This document shows positions 20,227-31,474 of a stretch of 64,000 bases of DNA, in pieces. Numbering within the stretch: position 1 is the stretch's first letter; each line of letters begins with the position of its first letter. Below the pieces are notes generated by a model that was not told where the DNA came from, did no database searches, and saw only the letters and a program-made list of their open reading frames with translations. Source of the DNA: Agapanthus africanus (lineage: Eukaryota > Streptophyta > Magnoliopsida > Asparagales > Amaryllidaceae); assembly GCA_030015575.1 (NCBI GenBank), contig JASDDO010000006.1, forward strand, positions 380,516,137 through 380,580,136, given 5' to 3'. A program made the position numbers and the translations under genes.

Positions 20227-23200
20227 TTTGCAATTCACATTTTGAGGATTTGCAATCTGTATAACTAGTTTATTAGCGAGCTGTGAAATTTTGTTTTGCC
20301 CTCAGCTTTTTGAGCCTGTATTTAGTGGAAGAAGTGTGAGAGTAAATTATAATTATGCTCAGATTAATGGTGTGTTGTTTCTTTAATTAATTATGGAGCC
20401 ATTTTTGAATGGATGACCTTAATATATTGCAGATCATTTGCATCATGTTAGGTTATGACACTTCATAATTCACGCCTGCATGTATTGCCACAAATAAAAA
20501 TATAAAATTAATTTAAAAAAATACATAACTCTTCCATGAAATCACTAAACATTTTTAAATTCTTGTTATGGAATCCCCGCTAACAATTTTTTGAAATAGA
20601 TGTTTGAAGAGAAGAGGCGCTTGAAATGTCTTGATTATTTATTAGCTTTTGAAGCTACGGCATCATCGAAGTAGAATTATTACCGCCAAACTTGCTCGTA
20701 CGCTATCCAAACTAAGGAATTAGATGATTACCCGAATATTACAGTATTGTATTTTTGACTTTCTCCAAGTAAATAGATTTTTTTCCCCTGCAAAAAATGT
20801 TGTAAGAAACAAAACGGGTATATGAACAAATGTCATTTTTCTTTGCAGCTAACCAAATAAATGAGGGCACACAAGTGTATGAACAGGATGAAACAAATAG
20901 AAGCATTCACATATAAACTGACATGTGGTAAAAGAAAAGACAAGAAGCAATGAAACAAAATCAACCAAAAAGGATCAAAGAAAGGGAGATGAGGAGGATA
21001 AAGAGAGCTCAAAAGGAGTGGCTGAAAAATCTAACAAAAATAAAATGAAAAATTAAAAAATTTAAAAAAAATTGCACAAGTGAATTAAGTCATGGGCAAA
21101 GGAGAGAGATGGGGACAGTTGAGGTGGGCCATTGAAGCAACTTATTATTAATTATGTCACAATCCAGAAGAGTCGTGTTCACCTTTTTGGGATTGTGACA
21201 AAATGAATTGCAAGCAAGGTGCATTGAATCTTTACACACAAGTGTTTGGGGGCAAAGAAAAAATATCTCGAGTCCGCAAGTCAAAAGCTTTGCCTTGGAT
21301 TTTATGGGGAAATCAATGTCTTTTCTATTTATTGTTAAATAATGAGGTGGTAACTAACGCAACCGGCGGGGTTTGTACAAGCCACCACTTGCTCGGCTAT
21401 AAGAGGCTTTACGGTCTAAATCACTATGTTGTAATGACATCCGAAACAAACATGAAATATAGATGGCCATGGCGAAGACTTGATGAAAACGAATAACCAT
21501 CATTTTTCTTTACTCCTTACTTAGAATTAATACTTATGTATTGCATCTCTTTAATTAAGCTCGATGGACGCCGACTATTCTTATAAAAAATGGAATAAGA
21601 AATCCCCTATCATTATAATTTTATAAGTTTGATAGTGACACGGATTTTAAGATGGTTTTAAGTTGATCAAGACGTACATTTTAAATAGATAATTGCATAA
21701 AAATTCGGGATTTAGTTTTCTAAACTGAATACTAGGCCTGTAAATAGCGTTAGAAACGCAAAAAATGCCCACTAATCCTTATTAATCTTTTTAATCCATC
21801 AGCTCCTTATCAATTAACCCATTCATTTCTCTTCTTTATTTCCTTCACTCTTCTTTTATTTTTTCTATCTTAGAATATAGACATTATTACATGCCATGAC
21901 ATCATGTCTCACCAAATGTCAAATTCCATGCAATATAAATCCATCTAAACAAACATTTTACGTTGCACCATCTTATTAATTTCTTTGAATATCATCTTAC
22001 ATTTAAATTAAAAGGCTCTGTTCTGATTTTGCATTCAACTCTTGCACACGTTATTCTTTTTTCCTCCAAATTCTGTGACAATTTTCTTACAAAATCGTCT
22101 ATCTTCGTTTTCCTTCCTATTTCATTATCATCGATCACATATTTAATATACTTGTCTACGAATGCTTTGGGAAAAAAAAGATTTACAAATGTATGGAACA
22201 TCTTTTAAAAAGGAAGTAATTAAAGTGCAATTTCTTAAAAACCGAGGAGCATCTTGCTATGAAGGGAAAACATGAAGAAGTTGCTTGCAATTTAGCTTTA
22301 AGAAAAATAGATAGAATAAGCTTCCTCTTTTACTTTAAGACAAAGGAAAAATGGTTAGCGGAAAGAAGAAAAATAAAAGAAATTATATTAGGTTAGTCAA
22401 TGAAGAGACAATTCCGGTATAGAAAAATGTCTGAATGGAAAAGACAACGATATTAGGGTTTATGGAGTTAACAGAGTTTAGTGCTTTACTAACAAATTGA
22501 GGTAATTCTCTATCATATGTTTAGCCTCAAAAGAAACAAGCAGGGTACATTTCATATCTAGGTCCATGTTGCAGAGAAGTGCATTGCATGCCAAATAAAG
22601 ACACATGTATGAACTCAAAAAGGTGATCATGTCTTGTTCTTCAATTCTTACATGTACTCATGCTCTGAAGAAATATATTATTCCTTTAAGCTTTCAATGC
22701 CAACGCATGCACCATAAAGGAAAGAAGAAAAAGCACAGCATGACGAAGCGACGAGCCAAAGTTACAAAAGTTCAAACTATATATAGACATCATATATATA
22801 CAAGCATTAATAAAAACAAAAACAAAAGGTTATATATAATAAAGAGCAAGGGAGATAAAAAGCTGTGCATAAAAGGGGTGCGTCTTTTGTTAAGATTCCT
22901 CCTCCTTTTTCTTGATTTAATTTAAGTAAGAAGATCACTTTGTTAATTAAAAACTTTAGCATGCATCTTACTTCTCTTTAGCTTTTGAGGGAAACAAGAA
23001 AGGATATTGGTTGTTTTTTTGAAGTTAATTAAAGTGGTATTTAACAACGGGAAATTAAAAGAGTGTACACAATTATAACTTATTTGTTCACCTTTTTTAT
23101 CAAGCCTTTTTTGGATAGCTGAGTTGGGTCCTAAAAGTTTTAGCTCCAAAAAAAATTAAAAAAGATCAAAAACTTTTATCTTAGGGTGTATTTTGCAAAA

Positions 23201-23244
23201 TAAACTTTGTCGATGGCATGGTTATTATTGATTTAAGCATCAGG
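20227..23244. other. Intergenic region, no gene seen
   Basis: The 3' side of the TXND9 gene (possible AATAAAAAT poly(A) signal near 20494), then 2.7 kb of AT-rich sequence. Short frames such as 21203-21496 and 22605-22925 are low-complexity and match no family I recognise. No inverted-repeat element with convincing ends was seen. Confidence 0.55.
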
Positions 23245-24102
23245 TGTTTGGAGTTTGTCCTAACACTGCCGGCTGGTTTGTGTCTTAGTGATGGAGGTTG
23301 GGATCTCCTTCAGATATTGTCCTTCGTCGATCTTTCGCGATCGTTGGTGATCGGCTGATATTGGTGTTGAGAGTTGCCTCCTTGGACGTGTGGATCTCGG
23401 TGAGCTTGATCTGTGGTGAAGCCGAGCAACCTGCAAAGAAATCCCGGGATGGTTGTACCACCGTGGACCCTCCGACCAACAAGTTAGCCGAGCTATTTGG
23501 GCAGAGTAACGGCTTATTAGGGTAAAATCGCGTTACCTGAGTCGTCTGAAAGAGGGGTTTTTATAGCGGTCGCAATGAGCTAGCTGGCGCGAGTTCTTCG
23601 CCGGCCGTTACGCCCCTGGCGTTACGCTTGCATGAATGACGGGATCCCCCATTAGTGACGAGATACGCTCATTAATGGGGGGATGCGACGGCGTGGAACG
23701 GGGGATCGTGGGGCGGCGGATATCTCGCGTCTGGCGAGATCCGCAGAGCCGTGGCGGAGACGCCTGTGATCTGCGTTCTAGGTCGCTCGGTAGAACCGGG
23801 GAGGCCTAGCTCGGTGAGAGGCCTAAAAGAGAGAGGGAGGCCGAGCTAGTTCGGTTCTGTGATAGCTCGGAGGCGAAGGGCCGAGGAGCTCGGCGTGTAG
23901 GAGGGCTCGGAGGCGAGCCTATGGTTATTTACATGGCGAGCACAGGAATGTTCAGGGATTCGTCGGAGGTCGGGTCTCGCAGCGGGACGATAGCTCGGGG
24001 GACGCCTCCAATGTATTGTGCTTGCCCTGTTTCCGTGAGCCCCGGGACACGTCATCTGCCACGTGTTAAGAACTGGGAAGTTCCCACTTATGAGCATTAT
24101 CA
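23245..24102 (-). repeat. 3' LTR of T1
   Basis: On the minus strand it starts TGATAATGCTC (24102), the same start as T0's LTR, and ends in ...CAAACA near 23245. It aligns with 1211-1958 over long stretches. The right boundary is supported by the adjoining purine tract; the left boundary is less certain, with no target duplication to check it. Confidence 0.75.
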
Positions 24103-24118
24103 TTAGCCCCTTACTCTC
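24103..24118 (-). other. Polypurine tract of T1
   Basis: On the minus strand, GAGAGTAAGGGGCTAA lies immediately upstream of the LTR start TGATAATG. This is the expected place and composition for the plus-strand primer. It fixes the element's orientation as minus. Confidence 0.65.
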
Positions 24119-24471
24119 GTCCCGACCTATTTATGGGTCGGGTTGAGAGTGGTCCGATCGGTCCCCCGGGCTCAGCTCCAAGAAACTACCAGCGCGGATC
24201 TCCGGGGTGGTTAGGCGTATTTTCGATGACATCAGCGGATCAGGGAGGAGATCGTGTATTAAAGGGGGAGCGCCGATTCGCTTGTACGTCCGTTGGGGCG
24301 CAGGCCACATGTCTGACGCAGATTAGCGGACGTGACGGGCTATCACTGTCGTCTGCGCCCGAAGGGACGTCTCCAATAGTCGTTTGACATGTGGAACGTC
24401 GACGGCTGGCGGGCGAGAAACTTTGTTTGGGCGGGAAACAATATGAGCCGTTGGATGCATCACCCAAGCAC

Positions 24472-24479
24472 TATAAATA
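24472..24479 (+). promoter_or_regulatory. TATA box of the T1 antisense gene
   Basis: GCACTATAAATAGGGG lies 143 bp upstream of the ATG at 24615, on the strand opposite to the element's own pol. This is a well-formed plant TATA box and suggests the antisense gene had its own promoter. Confidence 0.65.
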
Positions 24480-24614
24480 GGGGTAGGATCCCCCCAGGGT
24501 CCACACTTTGCCATCATTTTCCTTTCGCTGCGAGAGATAGCTCGGCGCTTCGTCTTCTAGATCGGATCCCTCAAACTCTTTCCTCGGGGGACTCCTTCCT
24601 TTGAATCGGATTAG

Positions 24615-27600
24615 ATGTCTTCCTCTGAGGAGTCTATTGAGATAGTTAGGGTAGAGTCTAGGGAGTCTTCTCCTGTTTCTTCCTCTGCCCCATCCGAGTC
24701 GGGTTCCCCTCAAAGAGTTAGGGCCACCCGCGCTGCTCGCCGCCAGGCGACGGTAAGGGTCCTCAAAGTGCGTATTGGGAACGCTCGTGATGCCCCCTCC
24801 CTTCTAAGAAACTTGGACGAGCTCACTGAGATCCGGTCTCATTTCCACATTCCCCCTAGTTATTCGCTTTGTTTAGCTAGTGTAAATTCCCGATTCCGTC
24901 AATAAAATTTTCCATATTTCTCCAAGTCCCCTTGAATGTTTTCTATTTTCTCTGCATTTGTGTTTGAATTGGGATGCTTAGGGTTCAAATATTAAAACCT
25001 TTCTAAACCAAAGAAACAATAAAGCCCAAGACAAAATTATAAATAAATAAATAAACCCCAATTTCCGGTCCAGCCCATACCCAACCTAAGCCCATGCACT
25101 TACCGTACCCGACCCGCTCCTTTACCCTTCTTATCAACTCCTTCTCGTTTTCCCGCTCTTTCTTCCTCCTTCGCTCCCACGTCGCCTCGTTCGCTCTCAC
25201 GTCGCCGCTCCCCAACGCAACCGCGACCTCGATCTTGCATGCGCGCGCCTTTCCAACTCTCTCCCCCTCACTCTCGTTCTCCCTCTCTCATTTCCCATAT
25301 TCTCCCGCTCACCCCACGCTCACCCCCACGTCCCCGCTCCTCGACCGCGATCGCGAGCGCCCACTCACCCCTCGACCTCGTCTCCCTCTCTCGCACAAAA
25401 CCGAGCCTTCCTCACCCAACACCCCCTGTTGCCTCCCTCGCCCTCTTCACCAACTACCCTGCACCCAACACTTCACCAAGCCTCCCCTGTGAACTCTCTC
25501 GCTGCCGACGATCACCCTGCTCCCATCTCGCCGCCGGCCATCTCGTCGATCCCTCAGCGTCATCACCATCACCTCCTACTACCCCGAGCCTCCTCCACTA
25601 CTTCACTCCCTTCACTGCACCCTACACCCAAGTTTCGAGCCTCGACCCCCTCGCTGTACTCTCACCGGCGACCACCACAGCCACCGCCGTCCACCTCGCC
25701 TTCGCCTCCTCTTTCGGCCACCACACAGCAATCAACCCCGCCACCATCGACACCTCCTCGACGCAGTCGCAGCTGAGGCTCGAGCCTAGTCGTTACCGTG
25801 TCGTGTTCGGGTCGCGTTCGTGTCGTTGCCGCTGCCATGCGTCGTCAACGCGTCATCAGGTAAGTACCCTGCTTGCTCCATGCTAATTCTATCTATTACA
25901 TTTCTAGATGACAATAAATATAGTATATACTTTACTTGCGAACCAATAATATGTACGTGTTCGATGACAAACCCGAGGGGAAACCCCCCGTTAAATTGAC
26001 GGAAACTGATCACATAGGTTGGACCGTATAGTAATGAATATCGTGTTATATTTTGGCTGAAAAATACAGTCGTTACCGACGTGAACGATCATTCCCATTT
26101 AAGCCCGTTAAAACTGAAATTTTCCTCGTCTGAAATTTGTAAAAATCACAACTAATTGATTATAGATTGGAATGTTGCATTTGAGGGCTCAAATCGAAGC
26201 CGACTCGACGATCTAAAACCCCATAAGAGTTTTAATTTGTTTCTCTGCAAAAAAGATGACGGAAACTGGTTTGGAGTACGGCTCTGGACTGCAGTCCAGA
26301 GCAGCACTGGCTGTCGATTCTCATCTTATAATGCTTACCCTCTGCTGCTTGAACATGTTATATTGCTGAACCATATACCATAGCGAAGATGAAACAGTTA
26401 TCTAACTAAAAAAAGCGATTTCATCCCTTTCCACTGTCGTTTACTATTTAAACTGTATTTTAGATTAACAGGACATATAGCAGTCCCAAACAGGGACAGA
26501 ATTTATACCCCATTATTGTATAGTACATAACTTCTGACGTAGAGGCGCAATTGAGAATCCTTCTGGTGCGTTGGAAACCTAATTGATAAACCTAAATTTC
26601 GTTCAACTATAGCGTCGCCTAATTTTGATCTCAACAGGGTGAAAATTGTGTTGCGAAATGGACATTCAGTTCAGGAACTGAATTTCCAGCAGCGAACACT
26701 TAAAATGAAATGGCTGTAACTTGCAAACCCGAAATCCGATTGCCCAGAAATTAATTTTGTTGAACTTCCAACTGAGTTTACTTGCTACCGCCTTTGTATC
26801 ATTTTACTGAATTTTGAATGTATGATTTAAGGCAATTTTTATATATTCATAAGATGCATGATAGCTCGTATTACACATGATTTGTTAGCTGCATAAATGC
26901 ACATATTTTACCCGATTGCCATACTTCTAGTGATAGTGCGCGTTATTATTCAGTGTACAATGCATTGTCGTGCGTGAATGGTATCGGTTTAGGAGTGTCA
27001 AGTACGCCAGTGAAAAGTGAATGATTTGTCACAGTGAACAATACAGTGAACAGTGACTAAAACCGTGTTATTGGTTCGTACTTGTACACGACTAGACCAT
27101 ACTCATAAATAGTGTAAACCAGGGGGAAAATGATAAATCGAAGTGGAAAGGGAATTGTATTTAGCGAGGACAGTGATTTAGAGGATGATCATTCGAACAG
27201 CGGCTCTTATATATATTAGGTTGGGCCTAGCGGTCAGGCTGACAGGGTTATGTCCCGGGCGATAGCGGGCCGTAGTCTCGGGTATGTACGAGACCCTCGT
27301 TAAACATGATCCTCCTTTCCACAACTCGATTTCAAAGATGACTTAGAGACTGACAGGGACACGGATCACACATTGCATCAGTTAGTGACATATTGACTAC
27401 CTGCATTTTACCTCCACCGTTATTACTTTCTTTTCTTGTTTCTTGTCACTATTATAATATTACTATTACGTCGCTCTGACGACCTGAGTATGAATGCTCA
27501 GACCTCAAGGAAGAACCAGTACAGGAGTCAGACTTTCCCTTCGAGCTTGCAGAGATTTAGTCGGGAGTCCCTCCATTACCTTTACTGCTTTCCCTAAAGA

Positions 27601-29758
27601 AACCTTATATTCGCACTTGGTTAGTAGTTCTTTTCCTTCTTTTGTTGTAAATTGTGAACAATGAAAGTTGATGTAATAATTTAGTGATGTATTTCCTTTA
27701 CTTCTGTGCTTTATTTACTGGTTACCATGTAATGCTAGAAGCCAAAGTATGACTACGGCGGGATTATTCCTTGACCGTAGGAGTATGGTTGGTCTAGTTA
27801 TCCCTTGTTTTCCGTATTTTGGGAAGCGGGACGTGACAGCTTGGGAGGACGAAAGGGCGGACCAAGTGTAGGGCAAGGAGATTGCTTTGTACTTGGATGC
27901 ATTCTAGGCTGGGATGTGTCTGCCCTTTCCCCCCGAAGTATGCGGGGTGCTACGTTGCTTCCAACTCGCCCCAGGCCAGCTAGTGCCGAACTCATGGAGA
28001 ATTCTCCTCGGGTTCCTGGTTCGGTTGAGACTTGAAGAAATCCCTTTCAGCCTAACCCTTCTCACTTCCTTCCTTTGTTATAAAAATCATCCCGGCACCC
28101 GTAAGGACGAGCCGAGCTGGGTGTACATTTCCTTCAAAAAACGCAAGGGAGGGGCAGAAGGGTCGGCAGGGTCGGGGATAGTAGTTGTTCCTTCTTCCAT
28201 TCACGAATGGAAGGAGAAGTTCGTATTTTTCGGGCCATCCGAGGGCGAGGATTGGCCTATTCCTATACAGTGGCATAGTGCCGGCTGCCCACGGGTGAAG
28301 CAGTCGTCTTCTCCCGAGGCAAGGACGGTGTCCATGTGGGAGCCGATCCAGCGGGCCGACGTTTTACTTTCTGAGCAGGCCCTTAGCTGGGCCGAGCTTA
28401 GTCCCGCTCGATTCGTGGGTAAGATAGGAGGTTGGACGATCTGTCTAGACTTGAATATTTTTCTTTTGCTATTTCCCGTGTTACTAACTCCCTTTGTGTG
28501 TTTTCCTCTTTGCAGAGCAAATGGACCGATCTAAATTCCTGGCTGCCATAACCGAAAAGAAAGGGAGGAAGACCAGGGGTGCTAGCTAGTCCCGTCCCGG
28601 TTCGAGCCTGGCCCGAAGCCAACCACACCGTCTAAGCCTACCGCTGTGCCTCGAGCTCTGGAAACCAGCCGCGGGGAGAGCCACAAGCACGCTCGGGAAC
28701 CGGAGCCCCGGGCGAGGGAGGTGGAGGATGAAGCTGACCCCCCCCGAGGTCCCCCTCAAGAGGTACAAGAGGGCGGTATCTCGATATCCGGCCTCCCCGA
28801 TCCTCGTGCAGGAGGGGGACGTCTGTTTCGAGGTGCCTTCAGGGCTTTCTGTCGCCGATAGCTTTCTTTCGGAGATGGAACGATCGGCTAGGTGCACAAT
28901 TCCCCGAGGGGCCCTTAAGGCCCAAGTGGCCTCCATCGCTCAGGAGGCTGTACAGGTCAGTATCTGCTTTCCGTTGAGGTTTTCATCAAGTATTTTTTCA
29001 TCGGATCCGACGCTTCTAACCCCTTCCTTTACTTTCCTCAAGTCCTCCAGCACTGCGCCCTCATCGTCAACATGGAGCACGAGGAGATTACCCCGGCGAT
29101 GCAGAAGGCGGGCGAGTCGTCCTCATGGGAGGAGGACCTATGCCTGGATTTGCAGCAGGCGATAGAGAGGATCACCGCCCTCGAAACACGGGTGGCCGAC
29201 GAGGAGGTGACGAACTCCAAATGCAAGGAGTCCATTCGCCTTCTGAGTGGATCCAACAAGGCTATCCAGGATAAGTTGGAGGATGCTAAGGTGCTTAACA
29301 CCACGATGAGGAAGTCGCGGAACTCCTGCAAGAGGGAAACCAAGGCGGCGATGGACGCGGTGAAGCTCGCCGATCTCCATGCTGCAAATTCGGTAGAGAG
29401 GTACAAGACGTCGGACCAGTTCTACGCCGACCTTGCTGACGTCTCGACCATCGTTTGGCACCAGGTCCTCGATGCTGTCAAGGCGTTGATGCCGGGATTT
29501 TCTGATAGAGAGCTTTGGCTCCAGTACCCCCTCTCCGAGGATGAGCCGCAGAGGGAGACCGCCGGGAGTGCCGCCGGGGGAGAGGCCGCTGGTGGGAATG
29601 CTGGAAATAAGGCTCCTGAAGGGAGTGCTGACCAAAAAGGCGTCACCCCGGCTCCCGGCGCCAAGGCTCTTGGTGGGAGCACCGACCCTAAAGCCGTCAC
29701 ACCGGCTCCTAATGCCGGTGCAGAGCTGGTCAAGGTTCTCCCCGGTCCCAAGGCCTGA
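24615..29758 (+). pseudogene. T1 antisense ORF, 'putative gypsy-type transposon' (Transposase_28-like) protein, interrupted
   Basis: Part 1 (24615-24880) starts with ATG, a Ser/Glu-rich stretch, then LDELTEIRSHFHIPPSYSL. A solo LTR (S1) splits it. The frame resumes after 27843 with YLDAF, LPFPPEVCGVLRCFQLAPGQ and LVPNSWRILLGFLV, the hallmark of the plant 'gypsy-type transposon' domain (Pfam PF04195 as I recall it). Likely introns are 28420-28515 (GTAAGA...TTTGCAG) and about 28956-29042. The last exon (to 29758) is a coiled coil followed by a Gly/Ala/Pro tail with repeated VTPAP words. Stops at 27869, 27905 and 28587 show it is dead. Function of the family is unknown. Confidence 0.75.
24881..27838 (+). 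mobile_element. Solo LTR S1 inserted in the T1 antisense ORF
   Basis: The segment starts TGTAAATTCC and ends GGGACGTGACA (TG...CA), with flanks GCTAG (24876-24880) and GCTTG (27839-27843), a 5-bp target duplication with one change. Joining the flanks at one copy keeps the antisense ORF in frame across the site, which supports both borders. The end motif is like that of Tekay/Del-type chromovirus LTRs. No gag or pol is present. The first 900 bp are strongly C-rich (CCCTC words). Their long Pro/Ser-rich frames are composition effects. Confidence 0.75.
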
Positions 29759-30210
29759 GCCTTCCTGCCTTTTTCTCTTTGTTATAAATTTTGTAAGCCT
29801 CCGGGTGCTTTTTGTATGGCTGAGGAGCCCATAATACCTTGTACAGAGTCTCAAATCGTAAATAAAACTGTTTATAATTTTTCTTCGTGGCAATGTTTTC
29901 TTGTGCGAGCATTTGAGCTTGTTGGTGTTTTCCTCGTCCCAGGGGTCAGGCCGTAGGTCGATGACCGGTCTTTAGATGGCGATCACCCATCGAGTGTAAG
30001 CCATTTAATTGCCAAGTGCAGGAAAGTCGGTCCCCATGCACCCCCGGAGTCGAGGTGGCGACCATTCGAGTAGAAATCATCTAAAGTTCATTCAGTGTAA
30101 GTAGGTCGAGATTTTCCTATTCCTCCGAGTCGGACCGGCGACCACTTCCATTAACGTAAGTTAAATAATAGCCAAGTTAGAATTGGTCGGTGGTGGCCTA
30201 TATATGGAGC
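29759..30210. other. T1 spacer downstream of the antisense ORF
   Basis: Non-coding, with AATAAA-like signals after the ORF (AAATAAAAC near 29861). Degenerate copies of GGTCGATGACCGG and GTCGGACCGGCGACCA words lead into the tandem array. Confidence 0.5.
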
Positions 30211-31305
30211 TTCAGATCTTTAGCGTAGATGGGTAGAAGGTATCCGCCAAGGATTGACCGAGCAGGGTAGCTTCTCGGAGGCCTCTTAGTGAGGACTTTC
30301 GATCCATGGCGTGGATGGATAGGAGCTACCCGCCAGGGATTGACCGAGCAGGGTAGCTGCTCGGTGGCCACTTGAGGAAGGCTTTTGATCCTTGACGTGG
30401 ATGGATAGGAGCTACCCGCTAGGGATTGACAGAGCAGGGAAGCTGCTCGGTGGCCTCTTGAGGAGGGCTTTTGATCCTTGGCGTGGATGGGTAGGAGCTA
30501 CCTGCCAGGGATTGACCGAGCAGGGAATCTGCTCGGTGGCCTCTTAGTGAGGGCTTTTGATCCTTGGCGTGGATGGGTAAGAGATACCCGCCAGGGATTG
30601 ACCGAGCAGGGAAGCTGCTCGGTGGACTTTTGAGGAGGGCTTTTAATCCTTGGCGTGGATGTGTAGGAGCTACCTGCCAGGGATTGACCGAGCAGGGAAG
30701 CTGCTCGGTGGCCTCTTGAGGAGGGCTTTTGATCCTTGGCGTGGATGGGTAGGAGTTACCCCCCAGGGAAGCTGCTCGGTGGCCTCTTGGTGATGGCTTT
30801 TTATCCTTAGCGTGGATGGGTAGGAGCAACCCTCCAGGGATTAACCGAGCAGGGAAATTGCTCGGTGGCCTCTTGAAGAAGGCTTTTGATCCTTGGCGTG
30901 GAAGGGTAGGAGTTACCCGCCGGGGATTGACCGAGCAGGGAAGCTGCTCGGTGGCCTATTGGTGAGGGCTTTTGATCCTTGGCATGGATGGGTAGGAGCT
31001 ACCCGCCAGGGATTGACCGAGCAGGGAAGCTGCTCGGTGGCCTCTTGATGAGGGCTTTTGATCCTTGGCGTGGATGGGTAGGAGCTACCAGCCAGAGATT
31101 AACCGAGCAGGAAAGCTGCTCGGTGGCCTCTTGATCCTTGGCGTGGATGGGTAGGAGCTACCCGCCAGGGATTGACCGAGTAGGAAAGCTGCTTGGTGGC
31201 TTCTTAAGGAGGGCTTTTAATCCTTGGCGTAGATGGGTAGGAGCTACCCACCAGGGATTGACCGAGCAGGGAAACTTCCCAATGGCCTCTTGAGGAAGGC
31301 TTTTT
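30211..31305. repeat. 86-bp tandem array (about 12-13 copies)
   Basis: The unit reads GGCGTGGATGGGTAGGAGCT / ACCCGCCAGGGATTGACC / GAGCAGGGAAGCTGCTCGGT / GGCCTCTTGAGGAGGGCT / TTTGATCCTT. Successive units near 30481 and 30567 are 86 bp apart. Copies differ by scattered substitutions and a few are shortened (for example near 30755 and 31130). Each unit carries ACCGAGCA-GGGAAGC-TGCTCGGT, an 8-bp stem with a 7-nt loop. Tandem arrays in this part of the element are known for Tat-lineage retrotransposons. Confidence 0.9.
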
Positions 31306-31474
31306 CTGACTTCTTCGTTCTTTTATGAGGTGTCGTTCAATCTCCCTCGACTTGTGAGAAGAAAATCTGGAAGAGTGACCGTCGCGGGCAACACGTGGAT
31401 GAAACGCACAGGCGAGGCGCTCCGAGATCCGCGTCGTTCCGACTCCCGTTGACCGTGAGATAGGGGATGGCCGC

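Larger units (their letters stand above)
23245..31474 (-). mobile_element. 3' end of Tat-lineage Ty3/gypsy element T1 (interrupted)
   Basis: Read on the minus strand this is the downstream part of an element: tandem array (31305-30211), antisense ORF (on the plus strand, 24615-29758), polypurine tract (24118-24103) and 3' LTR (24102-23245). Antisense ORFs between integrase and the 3' LTR are known from Tat-lineage elements such as Retand and Grande. gag-pol and the 5' LTR are not present here. They would lie beyond the T2/T3/C1 nest that begins at 31475, outside the window. Confidence 0.75.

Noticed and set aside
21203-21496. 97-residue frame in the intergenic region
   Set aside because: No conserved motif, no promoter signals, AT-rich surroundings.
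22605-22925. 106-residue Lys/Leu-rich frame
   Set aside because: Low-complexity composition from A-rich and T-rich stretches; no family recognised.
25239-25886. 215-residue Pro/Ser-rich open frame
   Set aside because: It lies in the C-rich part of the solo LTR S1; the overlapping frame at 25429-25776 is just as long-lived. Base composition explains both.
30211-31305. Resemblance of the 86-bp array to a CRISPR array
   Set aside because: Units are contiguous and diverged, without unique spacers, and the genome is a plant. The antisense frame at 30419-30829 is a repeat effect.
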